Assembly: GCA_009911035.1 (NCBI GenBank)
Contig: QXWO01000049.1
Coordinates: forward strand, 1 to 48,145
Length of the DNA: 48,145 bases
Source: Lachnospiraceae bacterium
GTDB lineage: Bacteria > Bacillota > Clostridia > Lachnospirales > Lachnospiraceae
Direction of reading: 5' to 3'
Of the stretch, positions 26,073 through 33,542 are shown piece by piece; within the stretch, counting starts at the first letter, position 1; the number at the start of each line of letters is the position of its first letter. Both the position numbers and the translations under genes were made by a program. The notes beneath the pieces are model-generated. The model made no database searches. It saw only the letters and a list, made by a program, of their open reading frames with translations, and was not told where the DNA came from.

Positions 26073-26996
26073 ATGATTTCTAAAGGAAAAAGCAGTTTGG
26101 CCTTTCTGATTGTGCTGACAGCATTTATCGCCTGTGCATGCAGTATGCAGGGGGAATCAGCGCAGGGGGAAACTTATAAAGTATATTATGTAAACCGGGA
26201 TGAAACGGCAGTCTTTTCCGTCGATTATGCCACAACGGCCAGGGATAAAGAAGAACTGGTGGCAGAACTTTTGGAACAGTTAGGAACGTCTTCCGAAAAG
26301 CTGGAATATAAGGCGCCTTTATCGGATTCTTTTCAACTGCTGGGCTACTCCATAGCGGAGGACCAGCTTGTGATCAGCTTTGATGAAAATTATAAAAAGC
26401 TGCCTGTTACCACGGAAGTGCTGGTCCGCGCGGCAGTTGTCCGCACTTTGACACAGATAGAAGGGATACAGTACATTTCTTTTCAGGTCCAGTCAGAACC
26501 GTTAACAGATGCATCGGGCGTTATCGGCCTTATGAGTGCGGATATGTTCATAGATAATGCAGGAAATGAAATTAATACTTATGAGAAAGTGAACCTGACC
26601 CTGTATCTGGCCAATGAACGGGGGGACGGCCTTAAGCAGGTGACCAGACCGGTCATTTACAGCAGTAATATATCCATGGAAAGACTGGTGGTAGAGCAGG
26701 TGATTGCAGGGCCTGCGGAAGGGGAAAAGGTATTCCCTTCCATTAATCCGGGTACGAAGATCATCAGTGTCAACGTAAAGGACGGTATCTGCTATGTGGA
26801 TCTGGACAACAGCTTTTTGACCCAGATTTATAATGTCACTTCCGATGTGGCGATTTATTCACTTACCAATTCTCTGGTGGAGCTTGCCAATGTGAACAAG
26901 GTGCAGATATCCATAGGCGGCAGCACCAATGTAAATTACAAAGAAAATGTCAGTCTTTCCACTGTCTTTGAGAGGAATCTTGAGCTGGTGGAATAG
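26073..26996 (+). CDS. GerMN domain lipoprotein
   Basis: This 307-residue secreted protein has an N-terminal signal ending in cysteines suited to lipid attachment (C21 or C23 in 'FIACACS'). Two GerMN-type repeats follow, seen as 'EELVAELLEQLGTSSEKL' … 'LVISFDENYKKLP' and 'ERLVVEQVIAGPAEGEKVFPSINPGTKIISVNVKDGICYVDLDNSF'. GerMN domains occur in spore-germination proteins and in lipoproteins co-encoded with two-component systems, where they may modulate the kinase. It lies between the kinase and comEC with gaps of nine and 20 bases. Confidence 0.88.
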   Translation: MISKGKSSLAFLIVLTAFIACACSMQGESAQGETYKVYYVNRDETAVFSVDYATTARDKEELVAELLEQLGTSSEKLEYKAPLSDSFQLLGYSIAEDQLVISFDENYKKLPVTTEVLVRAAVVRTLTQIEGIQYISFQVQSEPLTDASGVIGLMSADMFIDNAGNEINTYEKVNLTLYLANERGDGLKQVTRPVIYSSNISMERLVVEQVIAGPAEGEKVFPSINPGTKIISVNVKDGICYVDLDNSFLTQIYNVTSDVAIYSLTNSLVELANVNKVQISIGGSTNVNYKENVSLSTVFERNLELVE

Positions 26997-27016
26997 GCAG
27001 GAAGGATGAAATTGAT

Positions 27017-29245
27017 ATGATAAAACGGCCTCTTGCAGCGGCCGCGCTTGGAGCGGCGCTGGTTTTGGCCGGCCTGGTTTTATTAAGGCCGCAGCCTTAT
27101 GAGGATTACGGGGAAATTCAGGGAAAGACCCTGACAGTGACGGGAAAGGTATATAAAAAGGAAACTACTGTCAACTGGAAGGGTGAGGAAATTCCGGTTT
27201 TGTATGTGAAATTAGAAACTGCCGGCGGCCCGGATAGAGCCGGTAGGAAAGCAGATATCGGTCCGCCGGGGGAAAACGTTATATGCTATTTAAAATCCGG
27301 CCAGAAGGAGCCGGAAATCGGCAGCAGGGCAGCACTTACCGGAAAGGCTGCTGTCTTTGAGAGAGCATCAAATCCGGGACAGTTCGACGCATATTCTTAT
27401 TATCAGATTTCTGGAATCTCTTACCGCCTCAATCAGGCAATTGTTTTAGCCAAGTCAGAAAAATACAGTAAGCTGGGGGAAGCAGGATACAGACTGCGTT
27501 TATTTCTTTCCAAAAAACTTAAGCAGTGCCTGCCAAAGGAGGAGGCTTCTCTGATGCAGACCATGCTCCTGGGGGAAAAGAGCGGCATGGACAGGGAGCT
27601 GAAAGCTCTTTACCAAAGGAATGGGATTGCCCATATACTTGCCATTTCAGGGCTTCACATATCCATGCTGGGAATGGGACTGTATAAGCTTCTTAGGAAA
27701 TGCAGTCTCCCCCTGAAAGCATCCGCAGTTATCTCCACCTTAGTGATAATTTTTTATGGGATGATGACAGGCTTTTCAGTATCGGCATTAAGAGCAGTGT
27801 TCATGTTTGCCCTGCAGATGATAAGTATTTTGACAGAGCGCACCTATGATATGCTGACCGCGGCGGCTCTTTCGGCAGTTTTGATCATCCTACAGCAGCC
27901 CCTTTATTTGTTTCACAGTGGCTTTGTATTTTCTTTTGGCTGTGTATTGGGAATTGGCCTTTTGTTTCCGGTTCTCGTCCAGAGTAAGGATGACCAAAGC
28001 CGGATAAGAAAAGCCCTTTTGGGGGGCCTGGGAATGGCAGTGATCAATCTTCCAATTTATCTTTGGTTCTATTATCAGTATCCTGTTTATTCTGTGTTTC
28101 TAAATCTTTTGGTTCTTCCTCTTATGAGTCTGCTGATGGCAGCAGGTCTTATGCTGCTGTTAAGCCAGACGTTATTTCCTTTTTTATCCCTGCCCTTTGT
28201 ATTTTTTGTCAGGGCAGTGTTGAAAATATATGAAGGGGCATGCAGGTTCTGTGACCGGATGCCGGGAAATCTCTGGACGCCGGGAAAACCCCGGATATAC
28301 CAGATCTTCTTTTATCTGCTGCTTATGCTGGCGCTTGTTTTTTATGGAAAAAAGCTGCGCTTTAGGGTAAGGTGGTGTATTGCGGCGCTGGCAGCAGCCC
28401 TTTTTATCATTCATCCCAAAGGGGGGCTTGCGGTCACTTTTCTGGATGTGGGACAGGGGGACTGTATTTTTATTGAAAACGCCGGGGAGGGGAATTATCT
28501 GGTTGACGGCGGCAGTTCTTCGGTAAAAGGCGTGGGGGAATACAGGATCATTCCTTTCTTAAAATCTCAGGGGGCGTCTGTGCTGGATGCCGTCTTTGTG
28601 ACGCATCCCGATGAGGACCACTATAGTGGAATCAAAGAGCTTTTGGAAATGGGGAGAGAGCAGGGCATAGAGGTAAGGAACCTTGTACTGCCTGATGTGG
28701 CAGAGGAAGTCAGAACCAAAGAGTATCAGGAACTGGCTCTTATGGCTGGAGAGGCCGGAGTGCCAGTTGCCTATATCAGTCAGGGACAGGAGATCCGTAA
28801 TGGAAAACTCCGTCTTGCCTGCCTGCATCCTGCAAAGGGGTATACAGGAAAGACAAACGAATACTCCATAGTCCTGGCACTGACTTACGGTGATTTCAGC
28901 GCACTGCTTACAGGAGATGTGGAGGGAGCCGGGGAAAGACAATTGATAAATCTCTTGCAGGAAAAAGAGACACAGCAACGGGTGACCGTGCTTAAAGCCG
29001 CCCACCATGGGTCAGCAGGCTCCACACCGGAAGAATTTCTGGACTGTAGAAGACCCTTTTACGCTGTGATATCCTGCGGCAGGGGAAACTCCTATGGACA
29101 TCCCCATGAAGAGCTGCTGGCACGGCTGAAAGAACAGGATATCCATATTTTTATTACATATGAAACCGGAGCGGTGCGTTTTACGACCAATGGGAGAAAG
29201 GCAGAGGTGTCCGGTTATCTGGAACATGTTAATTATAATGATTAG
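27017..29245 (+). CDS. comEC: DNA uptake channel protein ComEC/Rec2
   Basis: This 742-residue polytopic protein would carry single-stranded DNA across the membrane. An N-terminal DUF4131/OB-like region (to about 150) is followed by the competence domain with about eight membrane segments, including 'IAHILAISGLHISMLGMGLYKLL'. A C-terminal metallo-beta-lactamase-like domain follows: 'FLDVGQGDCIFIENAGEGNYLVDGG', H530-P-D-E-D-H535 in 'VTHPDEDHYSG', 'LTGDVEG' and 'AAHHGSAGS'. That domain is thought to degrade the non-transported strand. The protein looks intact and full length, suggesting that DNA uptake is retained. Confidence 0.95.
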   Translation: MIKRPLAAAALGAALVLAGLVLLRPQPYEDYGEIQGKTLTVTGKVYKKETTVNWKGEEIPVLYVKLETAGGPDRAGRKADIGPPGENVICYLKSGQKEPEIGSRAALTGKAAVFERASNPGQFDAYSYYQISGISYRLNQAIVLAKSEKYSKLGEAGYRLRLFLSKKLKQCLPKEEASLMQTMLLGEKSGMDRELKALYQRNGIAHILAISGLHISMLGMGLYKLLRKCSLPLKASAVISTLVIIFYGMMTGFSVSALRAVFMFALQMISILTERTYDMLTAAALSAVLIILQQPLYLFHSGFVFSFGCVLGIGLLFPVLVQSKDDQSRIRKALLGGLGMAVINLPIYLWFYYQYPVYSVFLNLLVLPLMSLLMAAGLMLLLSQTLFPFLSLPFVFFVRAVLKIYEGACRFCDRMPGNLWTPGKPRIYQIFFYLLLMLALVFYGKKLRFRVRWCIAALAAALFIIHPKGGLAVTFLDVGQGDCIFIENAGEGNYLVDGGSSSVKGVGEYRIIPFLKSQGASVLDAVFVTHPDEDHYSGIKELLEMGREQGIEVRNLVLPDVAEEVRTKEYQELALMAGEAGVPVAYISQGQEIRNGKLRLACLHPAKGYTGKTNEYSIVLALTYGDFSALLTGDVEGAGERQLINLLQEKETQQRVTVLKAAHHGSAGSTPEEFLDCRRPFYAVISCGRGNSYGHPHEELLARLKEQDIHIFITYETGAVRFTTNGRKAEVSGYLEHVNYND

Positions 29246-29246
29246 T

Positions 29247-29313
29247 CCCGCGAAGCAGCCCGGCGTTTGTCACAATAAGCTGTCTTGCGGCAGGATGGCA
29301 ATGGTTTATGTTC
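29247..29313 (+). repeat. Diverged tandem pair of the dispersed palindromic repeat
   Basis: CCCGCGAAGCAGCCCGGCGT (from 29247) resembles the tail half of the repeat and runs straight into a second unit beginning CACAATAAGCTGTCTTGCGG at 29271. This is the same tandem arrangement as at 13046-13121. It starts one base after the comEC stop. Confidence 0.6.
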
Positions 29314-29434
29314 TGGTCCCATAGTCATGGATTTCGTGAAAGGTGAAGCAGGAGGGTTGAAAAATTCACAGCCATGTAATAGAATGTTGTCAGCGGCAGG
29401 CAGAAAAAGAATAATGAGCAAAGGATATTGGCGT

Positions 29435-29854
29435 ATGATTGATTTGCAGGATAAAAGTTACTGCCCCACACTGGAGGAAATCGGGGAATATGTGGGAAAT
29501 GATGTGTTTGACGGGTTCTGTTCAGAGATCAGGGAAAAGTATAAATGCAGTGAAAAAATAGAATACAGCGCATGTAGCATGGAGAGAGGATGGAATGTAA
29601 AGTTCAAAAAAGCAGGGAAGTCTTTGTGCACTATGTATCCCAGAGAGTCCTATTTTACGGTGCTGCTTGTAGTGGGGCGGAAAGAAAAGGAGCCTTTCGA
29701 GAAAAGGATGCAGGAATGGACGGAAAGAATGCAGGAGATCTATAATCAGACGCAGGAAGGCAACGGACAGAAATGGCTGATGGTTGATCTGAAAGATAAG
29801 GACGCTTTGTACAGAGATGTGTTCCGGTTCATTGAAATACGCAGAGCAGGATAG
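29435..29854 (+). CDS. DUF3788 family protein
   Basis: This soluble protein of about 139 residues matches the DUF3788 pattern closely: 'LQDKSYCPTLEEIGEYVGN', 'CSMERGWNVKFKKAGKSLCTMYPRESYFTVLLVVG' and a C-terminal 'WLMVDLKDKDALYRDVFRFIEIRR'. The function is unknown; the fold is reminiscent of YdhG-like small alpha/beta proteins. The start at 29435 (M-I-D-L) is chosen because AAAGGA precedes it and relatives begin near this point; the ATG at 29414 is an alternative. Confidence 0.82.
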   Translation: MIDLQDKSYCPTLEEIGEYVGNDVFDGFCSEIREKYKCSEKIEYSACSMERGWNVKFKKAGKSLCTMYPRESYFTVLLVVGRKEKEPFEKRMQEWTERMQEIYNQTQEGNGQKWLMVDLKDKDALYRDVFRFIEIRRAG

Positions 29855-29899
29855 GGATGTGCCTTCCCACAGGCGGGAGGGTAAAAGCAGGAGACAGGT

Positions 29900-30874
29900 A
29901 TGCAGCGTTTGATGCAGGATATTAAGTCAGGACAATTCAATCATATTTATCTTTTGTACGGGGAAGAAGGGTATCTGCGCAGGCAGTACAGGGATAAGCT
30001 TAAGGAAGCGGTTATCGGTGATGATAATATGAATTATCACTATTATGAGGGAAAAGATATTTCCGTTGGGGAAGTTATAGACCAGGCGGAGACCATGCCT
30101 TTTTTTGCTGAAAGGCGCCTGATCGTTATGGAAAACTGCGGTTTATTAAAAAGCGGCGGGGAACAGCTTGCAGAATATCTGGGAAATCCTTCCCAGACAG
30201 CCTTTTTTGTGTTTGTGGAAACGGAAATAGATAAAAGGAGCCGTCTGTACAAAGTAATATCCGCTAAAGGCTGTGCAGTGGAATTTGCAGTCCAGGATGA
30301 AACTACTTTAAAACGCTGGGTGCTGGGCATGGTTAAAAAGGAAAATAAAAAGATTTCTGAACAGGCGCTTAACTTTTTTCTGGAGAAAACGGGAACAGAT
30401 ATGGAGAATATCCGGCGGGAGGCTGAAAAGCTGTTTTGCTACTGCCTTGACAGGGAAGCTGTCACGGAGAATGATATAGAAGAAGTATGTACTAAACGAA
30501 TCGGGAACCATATCTTTGACATGATCAGCGCCATAGCCGACAAAAAGCAGAAAAAGGCATTAGAGCTGTACTATGAGCTTTTAGCCCAGAAAGAACCGCC
30601 TATGCGGATACTGTTTCTGATTGCAAGACAGTTTAATATGCTTTTGCAGGTAAAGGAACTTAAGGCCAAGGGATATCAGAACAAGGCAATCGGGGGAAAA
30701 GTAGGGATTCCGGGATTTGTTGCGGGAAAGTATGTGACCCAAAGTTCGCGTTTTGCTACAAAAGATCTGCGCCAGGCACTGGAGGCGTGTGTGGCTGCGG
30801 AGGAAGCAATTAAGACAGGCAGGATGAATGACAATATAAGTGTTGAAATGCTGATTATCCAGTACAGCAGTTGA
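29900..30874 (+). CDS. holA: DNA polymerase III subunit delta
   Basis: This 324-residue protein is the wrench subunit of the clamp loader, opening the sliding clamp. It shows 'HIYLLYGEEGYLRRQYRDKLKEAV', 'AETMPFFAERRLIVMENCGL' and the C-terminal 'EPPMRILFLIARQFNMLLQVKELKAKG', where delta contacts the clamp loader collar. A degenerate P-loop is normal for this subunit. GGAGA precedes the ATG. In many Firmicutes holA follows comEC directly, and here only the DUF3788 gene and repeats intervene. The ribosomal protein S20 gene often found next to it is not present. Confidence 0.95.
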   Translation: MQRLMQDIKSGQFNHIYLLYGEEGYLRRQYRDKLKEAVIGDDNMNYHYYEGKDISVGEVIDQAETMPFFAERRLIVMENCGLLKSGGEQLAEYLGNPSQTAFFVFVETEIDKRSRLYKVISAKGCAVEFAVQDETTLKRWVLGMVKKENKKISEQALNFFLEKTGTDMENIRREAEKLFCYCLDREAVTENDIEEVCTKRIGNHIFDMISAIADKKQKKALELYYELLAQKEPPMRILFLIARQFNMLLQVKELKAKGYQNKAIGGKVGIPGFVAGKYVTQSSRFATKDLRQALEACVAAEEAIKTGRMNDNISVEMLIIQYSS

Positions 30875-30984
30875 AACAGGATGCGCTGTTTTCATGCAGT
30901 TCGAGATATTAAGGCGTAAGTTGTTTTACCGGAGCTGCTGTAAAAAAAGAGCACAGGATTTTTTAGAAAGGAAGGAAAATAGTT

Positions 30985-31431
30985 ATGGGTATGATTGAAG
31001 AAGTACGTGCACAAATGATGGAGGCAATGAAAAACAGGGATAAGGACAGAAAGGACGCATTATCCATGCTGCTTTCTGCGCTTAAAAATAAGGCGATCGA
31101 TAAGCGCAGCGATTTGACGCAGGCCGAGGAATTCGAGGTAGTGAAGAGGGAAATCAAGCAGACAAAGGAAACTATGGAGCTGGCGCCGGAAGACAGGTCC
31201 GATATTAAGGAAGCCTGCGCGGTAAGGCTGGCAGTATATCAGGAATTTGCCCCAGAGGAAATGAGTGAGGAGGCCATCCGTGTCCAAGTGACGGAGGTAC
31301 TTGAAGCCCTTGGAATTGCAGAGCCTTCCGGAAAGGATAAAGGAAAGGTCATGAAAGAGCTTATGCCCAGGGTAAAGGGACGGGCAGACGGCGGACTGGT
31401 AAACAAAATCGTAGGAGAAATGCTTAGCTAA
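30985..31431 (+). CDS. GatB/YqeY domain protein
   Basis: This 148-residue protein is a free-standing YqeY-like homologue of the C-terminal tRNA-binding domain of amidotransferase subunit GatB. 'RAQMMEAMKNRDKDRKDALSMLLSALKNKAIDKR' opens it and 'KVMKELMPRVKGRADGGLVNKIVGEML' ends it, both typical. Tail-like binding of tRNA is likely, but the cellular role is not settled. The next gene starts two bases after its stop, indicating an operon. Confidence 0.95.
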   Translation: MGMIEEVRAQMMEAMKNRDKDRKDALSMLLSALKNKAIDKRSDLTQAEEFEVVKREIKQTKETMELAPEDRSDIKEACAVRLAVYQEFAPEEMSEEAIRVQVTEVLEALGIAEPSGKDKGKVMKELMPRVKGRADGGLVNKIVGEMLS

Positions 31432-31433
31432 TC

Positions 31434-32495
31434 ATGAAAAGTCAACTTACTACTCTGTGCTACATAGAAAAGGATAACCAATATCTGATGCTGCACAGAA
31501 TTTCGAAAGAAAATGATATAAACAAAGATAAATGGATAGGAATAGGAGGGCATTTTGAAGGAGATGAAAGCCCGGAGGAATGTCTTTTGCGGGAGGCAAA
31601 AGAGGAAACCGGACTTACCCTCACTTCCTACAGATTCCGGGGGATTGTGACCTTTTGTTCGGAAGGATACCAGACAGAATATATGTGCCTGTATACGGCA
31701 GATGCTTTTTCGGGTACCCTTAAAGAGTGCGATGAGGGAAAGCTTGAATGGGTGGATAAGGATAAGATATATGATTTAAATCTCTGGGACGGGGACGAAC
31801 TGTTCTTTGACCTGCTTGAGAAAGAGACTGGTTTCTTTTCCTTAAAGCTGTGTTACCGTGCTGACGGGTTCTGGTACAGGGCTGTGCTTGACGGAAAAGA
31901 ACTGGAGCTGCTTGATTTGTGTGACGAAAACGGAGTTTATGCAGGCCATGTAAAGGAAAGAACCATGGTGCACAGGGATGGAGACCGTCATAGAACGGTT
32001 CATATCTGGGTAGTCAGAAAGAAAGCAGACGGGCGTATAGACGTGCTTTTGCAGAAAAGGAGCAGGAACAAGGACTCCTATCCGGGATGCTATGACATTT
32101 CATCAGCCGGACATATTCCTGCAGGGGAGGAATACGAGACAGCCGCTTTGCGTGAACTTCGCGAGGAACTTGGCATAGAAGCAGGAAAAGAAGATTTGCG
32201 TTTTATCGGCATTCATGAAGGCTATATCGAAGATGTCTTCTGGGGCCGGGAGTTTAAGGACTACGAAATCAGCGCCGTATATCTGTATGAAAAGCCGGTC
32301 GAAATTTCCGGGCTTATATTGCAGGAGAGCGAAGTGGAAGAAGCGGTGTTCATGGATTATGAGAAAGCGTTTGAACAGATGCAGGACGGCAGCCTGCCTA
32401 ACTGCATTTATCCCGAGGAATTTCTACTCATTAAAAAGGCACTGGAGCCGGGATTTATATCTGACGGTGTCCGGGTTGTTGATAAAATGTCATAA
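31434..32495 (+). CDS. Double Nudix hydrolase (fusion of two Nudix domains)
   Basis: This 353-residue protein has two complete Nudix domains. The first (1 to about 135) carries 'GHFEGDESPEECLLREAKEETGL' and looks like MutT/8-oxo-dGTP diphosphatases. The second (about 175-345) carries 'AGHIPAGEEYETAALRELREELGI' with the preceding 'LLQKRSRNKDSYPGCYDISSAGH', as in YfcD/IPP-isomerase-like members. Both have the G-x5-E-x7-R-E-x2-E-E metal site. One half may clean oxidised nucleotides and the other a different nucleoside diphosphate derivative. The start has only a weak site and is coupled to yqeY. Confidence 0.88.
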   Translation: MKSQLTTLCYIEKDNQYLMLHRISKENDINKDKWIGIGGHFEGDESPEECLLREAKEETGLTLTSYRFRGIVTFCSEGYQTEYMCLYTADAFSGTLKECDEGKLEWVDKDKIYDLNLWDGDELFFDLLEKETGFFSLKLCYRADGFWYRAVLDGKELELLDLCDENGVYAGHVKERTMVHRDGDRHRTVHIWVVRKKADGRIDVLLQKRSRNKDSYPGCYDISSAGHIPAGEEYETAALRELREELGIEAGKEDLRFIGIHEGYIEDVFWGREFKDYEISAVYLYEKPVEISGLILQESEVEEAVFMDYEKAFEQMQDGSLPNCIYPEEFLLIKKALEPGFISDGVRVVDKMS

Positions 32496-32598
32496 TTGAT
32501 TCAGGAACATGCTTGAAATATACAGAGGCTGGCAGGCTGTGTTGCTGTCAATCAGCGCCGCCGGCATAGGTGGAATCTTATAGGAAGGGAGGGAGAAT

Positions 32599-32970
32599 AT
32601 GACAGATACAGAACTGATTTTAAGCCGTCTGGGCGACATGCATCAGGATATGAAAAAGATGCATAGTGAGATAGCAGAGGTGCGAAGCGAAGTATCCGGG
32701 CTGCGGGAAGAGATGTATAGTGAGATAGCTAAAGTACGCGGTGAAATAGAGGAACTGCATGTGGAAGTATCAGATTTGCGGGATGAACTGACTGGCAAAA
32801 TCGAAGGGATTCGCCAGGCGGTAATACGTGTGCGCGATCGAATGGATACGCTGGAATTTGCGCTGTAGACTGAGATTTCCAAGACATATGAGCTGGCGCA
32901 GGAGAATGCCCGGAAGCTAAGCAGGCTGGTATGTTATAAGGGAAAAATTATTCCAATGCCTGTATCATGA
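32599..32970 (+). pseudogene. Coiled-coil protein gene interrupted by a TAG stop
   Basis: The open part (to the TAG at 32866-32868) encodes 89 residues of heptad-rich sequence ('EIAEVRSEVSGLREEMYSEIAKVRGEIEELHVEVSDLRDEL'). Beyond the TAG the same frame stays open for another 33 codons ('TEISKTYELAQENARKLSRL…IIPMPVS') to TGA at 32968. The continuation looks like the normal end of this kind of small coiled-coil protein, so a CAG to TAG change is likely. A strong GGAAGGGAGGGAG site precedes the ATG, so the truncated form is probably still made. Function unknown. Confidence 0.65.
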
Positions 32971-33058
32971 CGGGAAGCGTTATAAGATTTAAAATGTTAG
33001 TTATCTGCGGAGTCATAAACCGTAGATGAAAGGTAAATTATGAAAATGAGAGAAGGGT

Positions 33059-33097
33059 AGCTGCCATTTACTTTTTGGGTGATGGCAGCTTTTTTTG
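33059..33097 (+). terminator. Intrinsic terminator upstream of the copper locus
   Basis: AGCTGCCAT (33059-33067) pairs with ATGGCAGCT (33082-33090), a perfect 9-bp stem followed by seven T. It separates the preceding genes from the csoR promoter, which begins only 14 bases later. Confidence 0.85.
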
Positions 33098-33110
33098 TTG
33101 GCTAGGGGCA

Positions 33111-33168
33111 TTGACAAATACCCATAGGGGGTATAATATATATACAATAAGATACCCGTAGGGGGTAT
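33111..33168 (+). promoter_or_regulatory. csoR-copA promoter with two CsoR operators
   Basis: TTGACA (33111-33116) with TAATAT (33134-33139, 17-base spacer) or TATAAT (33132-33137, 15-base spacer) forms the promoter. Two near-identical pseudo-palindromes, ATACCCATAGGGGGTAT (33118-33134) and ATACCCGTAGGGGGTAT (33152-33168), match the CsoR operator pattern. The first fills the spacer and the second covers the start region, so CsoR without copper should block transcription. Confidence 0.8.
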
Positions 33169-33195
33169 AATGATAGCAGAAACGAGGTAATGAAC

Positions 33196-33522
33196 ATGAA
33201 CCAGTCAGGTAATAATAGAGAGGAAAACAGGTGTAATTGCTGTCGTACGAAACATACACCGAGAACTATCGATCAGCAGAAACAGCTTCAGAACCGTTTG
33301 AGCCGTATGGCCGGGCAGTTAAACGGAATCAGCAGAATGCTGGAAGAAAACCGTTATTGCGGGGATATCCTGACACAGATCGCAGCGGTAGAAAGTGCTT
33401 TACAGAGTTTTGGATATGTGATTCTCAAAGAGCATATGGAGACCTGTGTGGTGGAGGAGATCAGAAACGGAAACAGCCAGATCATCGGGGAAGCCGTTGA
33501 ACTGGTGAAGAAATTGAAATAG
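33196..33522 (+). CDS. csoR: CsoR-type copper-sensing repressor
   Basis: This 108-residue all-helical repressor releases DNA when Cu(I) binds. The copper ligands C55, H80 and C84 have the exact spacing of the CsoR family (25 and 4 residues), in 'RYCGDILTQ' and 'KEHMETC'. Extra cysteines at 13, 15 and 16 in the N-terminal tail are not part of the classic site. The second ATG (33196) is preferred since GAGG is eight bases away, whereas it is only two bases from the ATG at 33190. It heads the copper operon, 20 bases before copA. Confidence 0.93.
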   Translation: MNQSGNNREENRCNCCRTKHTPRTIDQQKQLQNRLSRMAGQLNGISRMLEENRYCGDILTQIAAVESALQSFGYVILKEHMETCVVEEIRNGNSQIIGEAVELVKKLK

Positions 33523-33542
33523 AATAAAAGGAGTTGAAGCTT

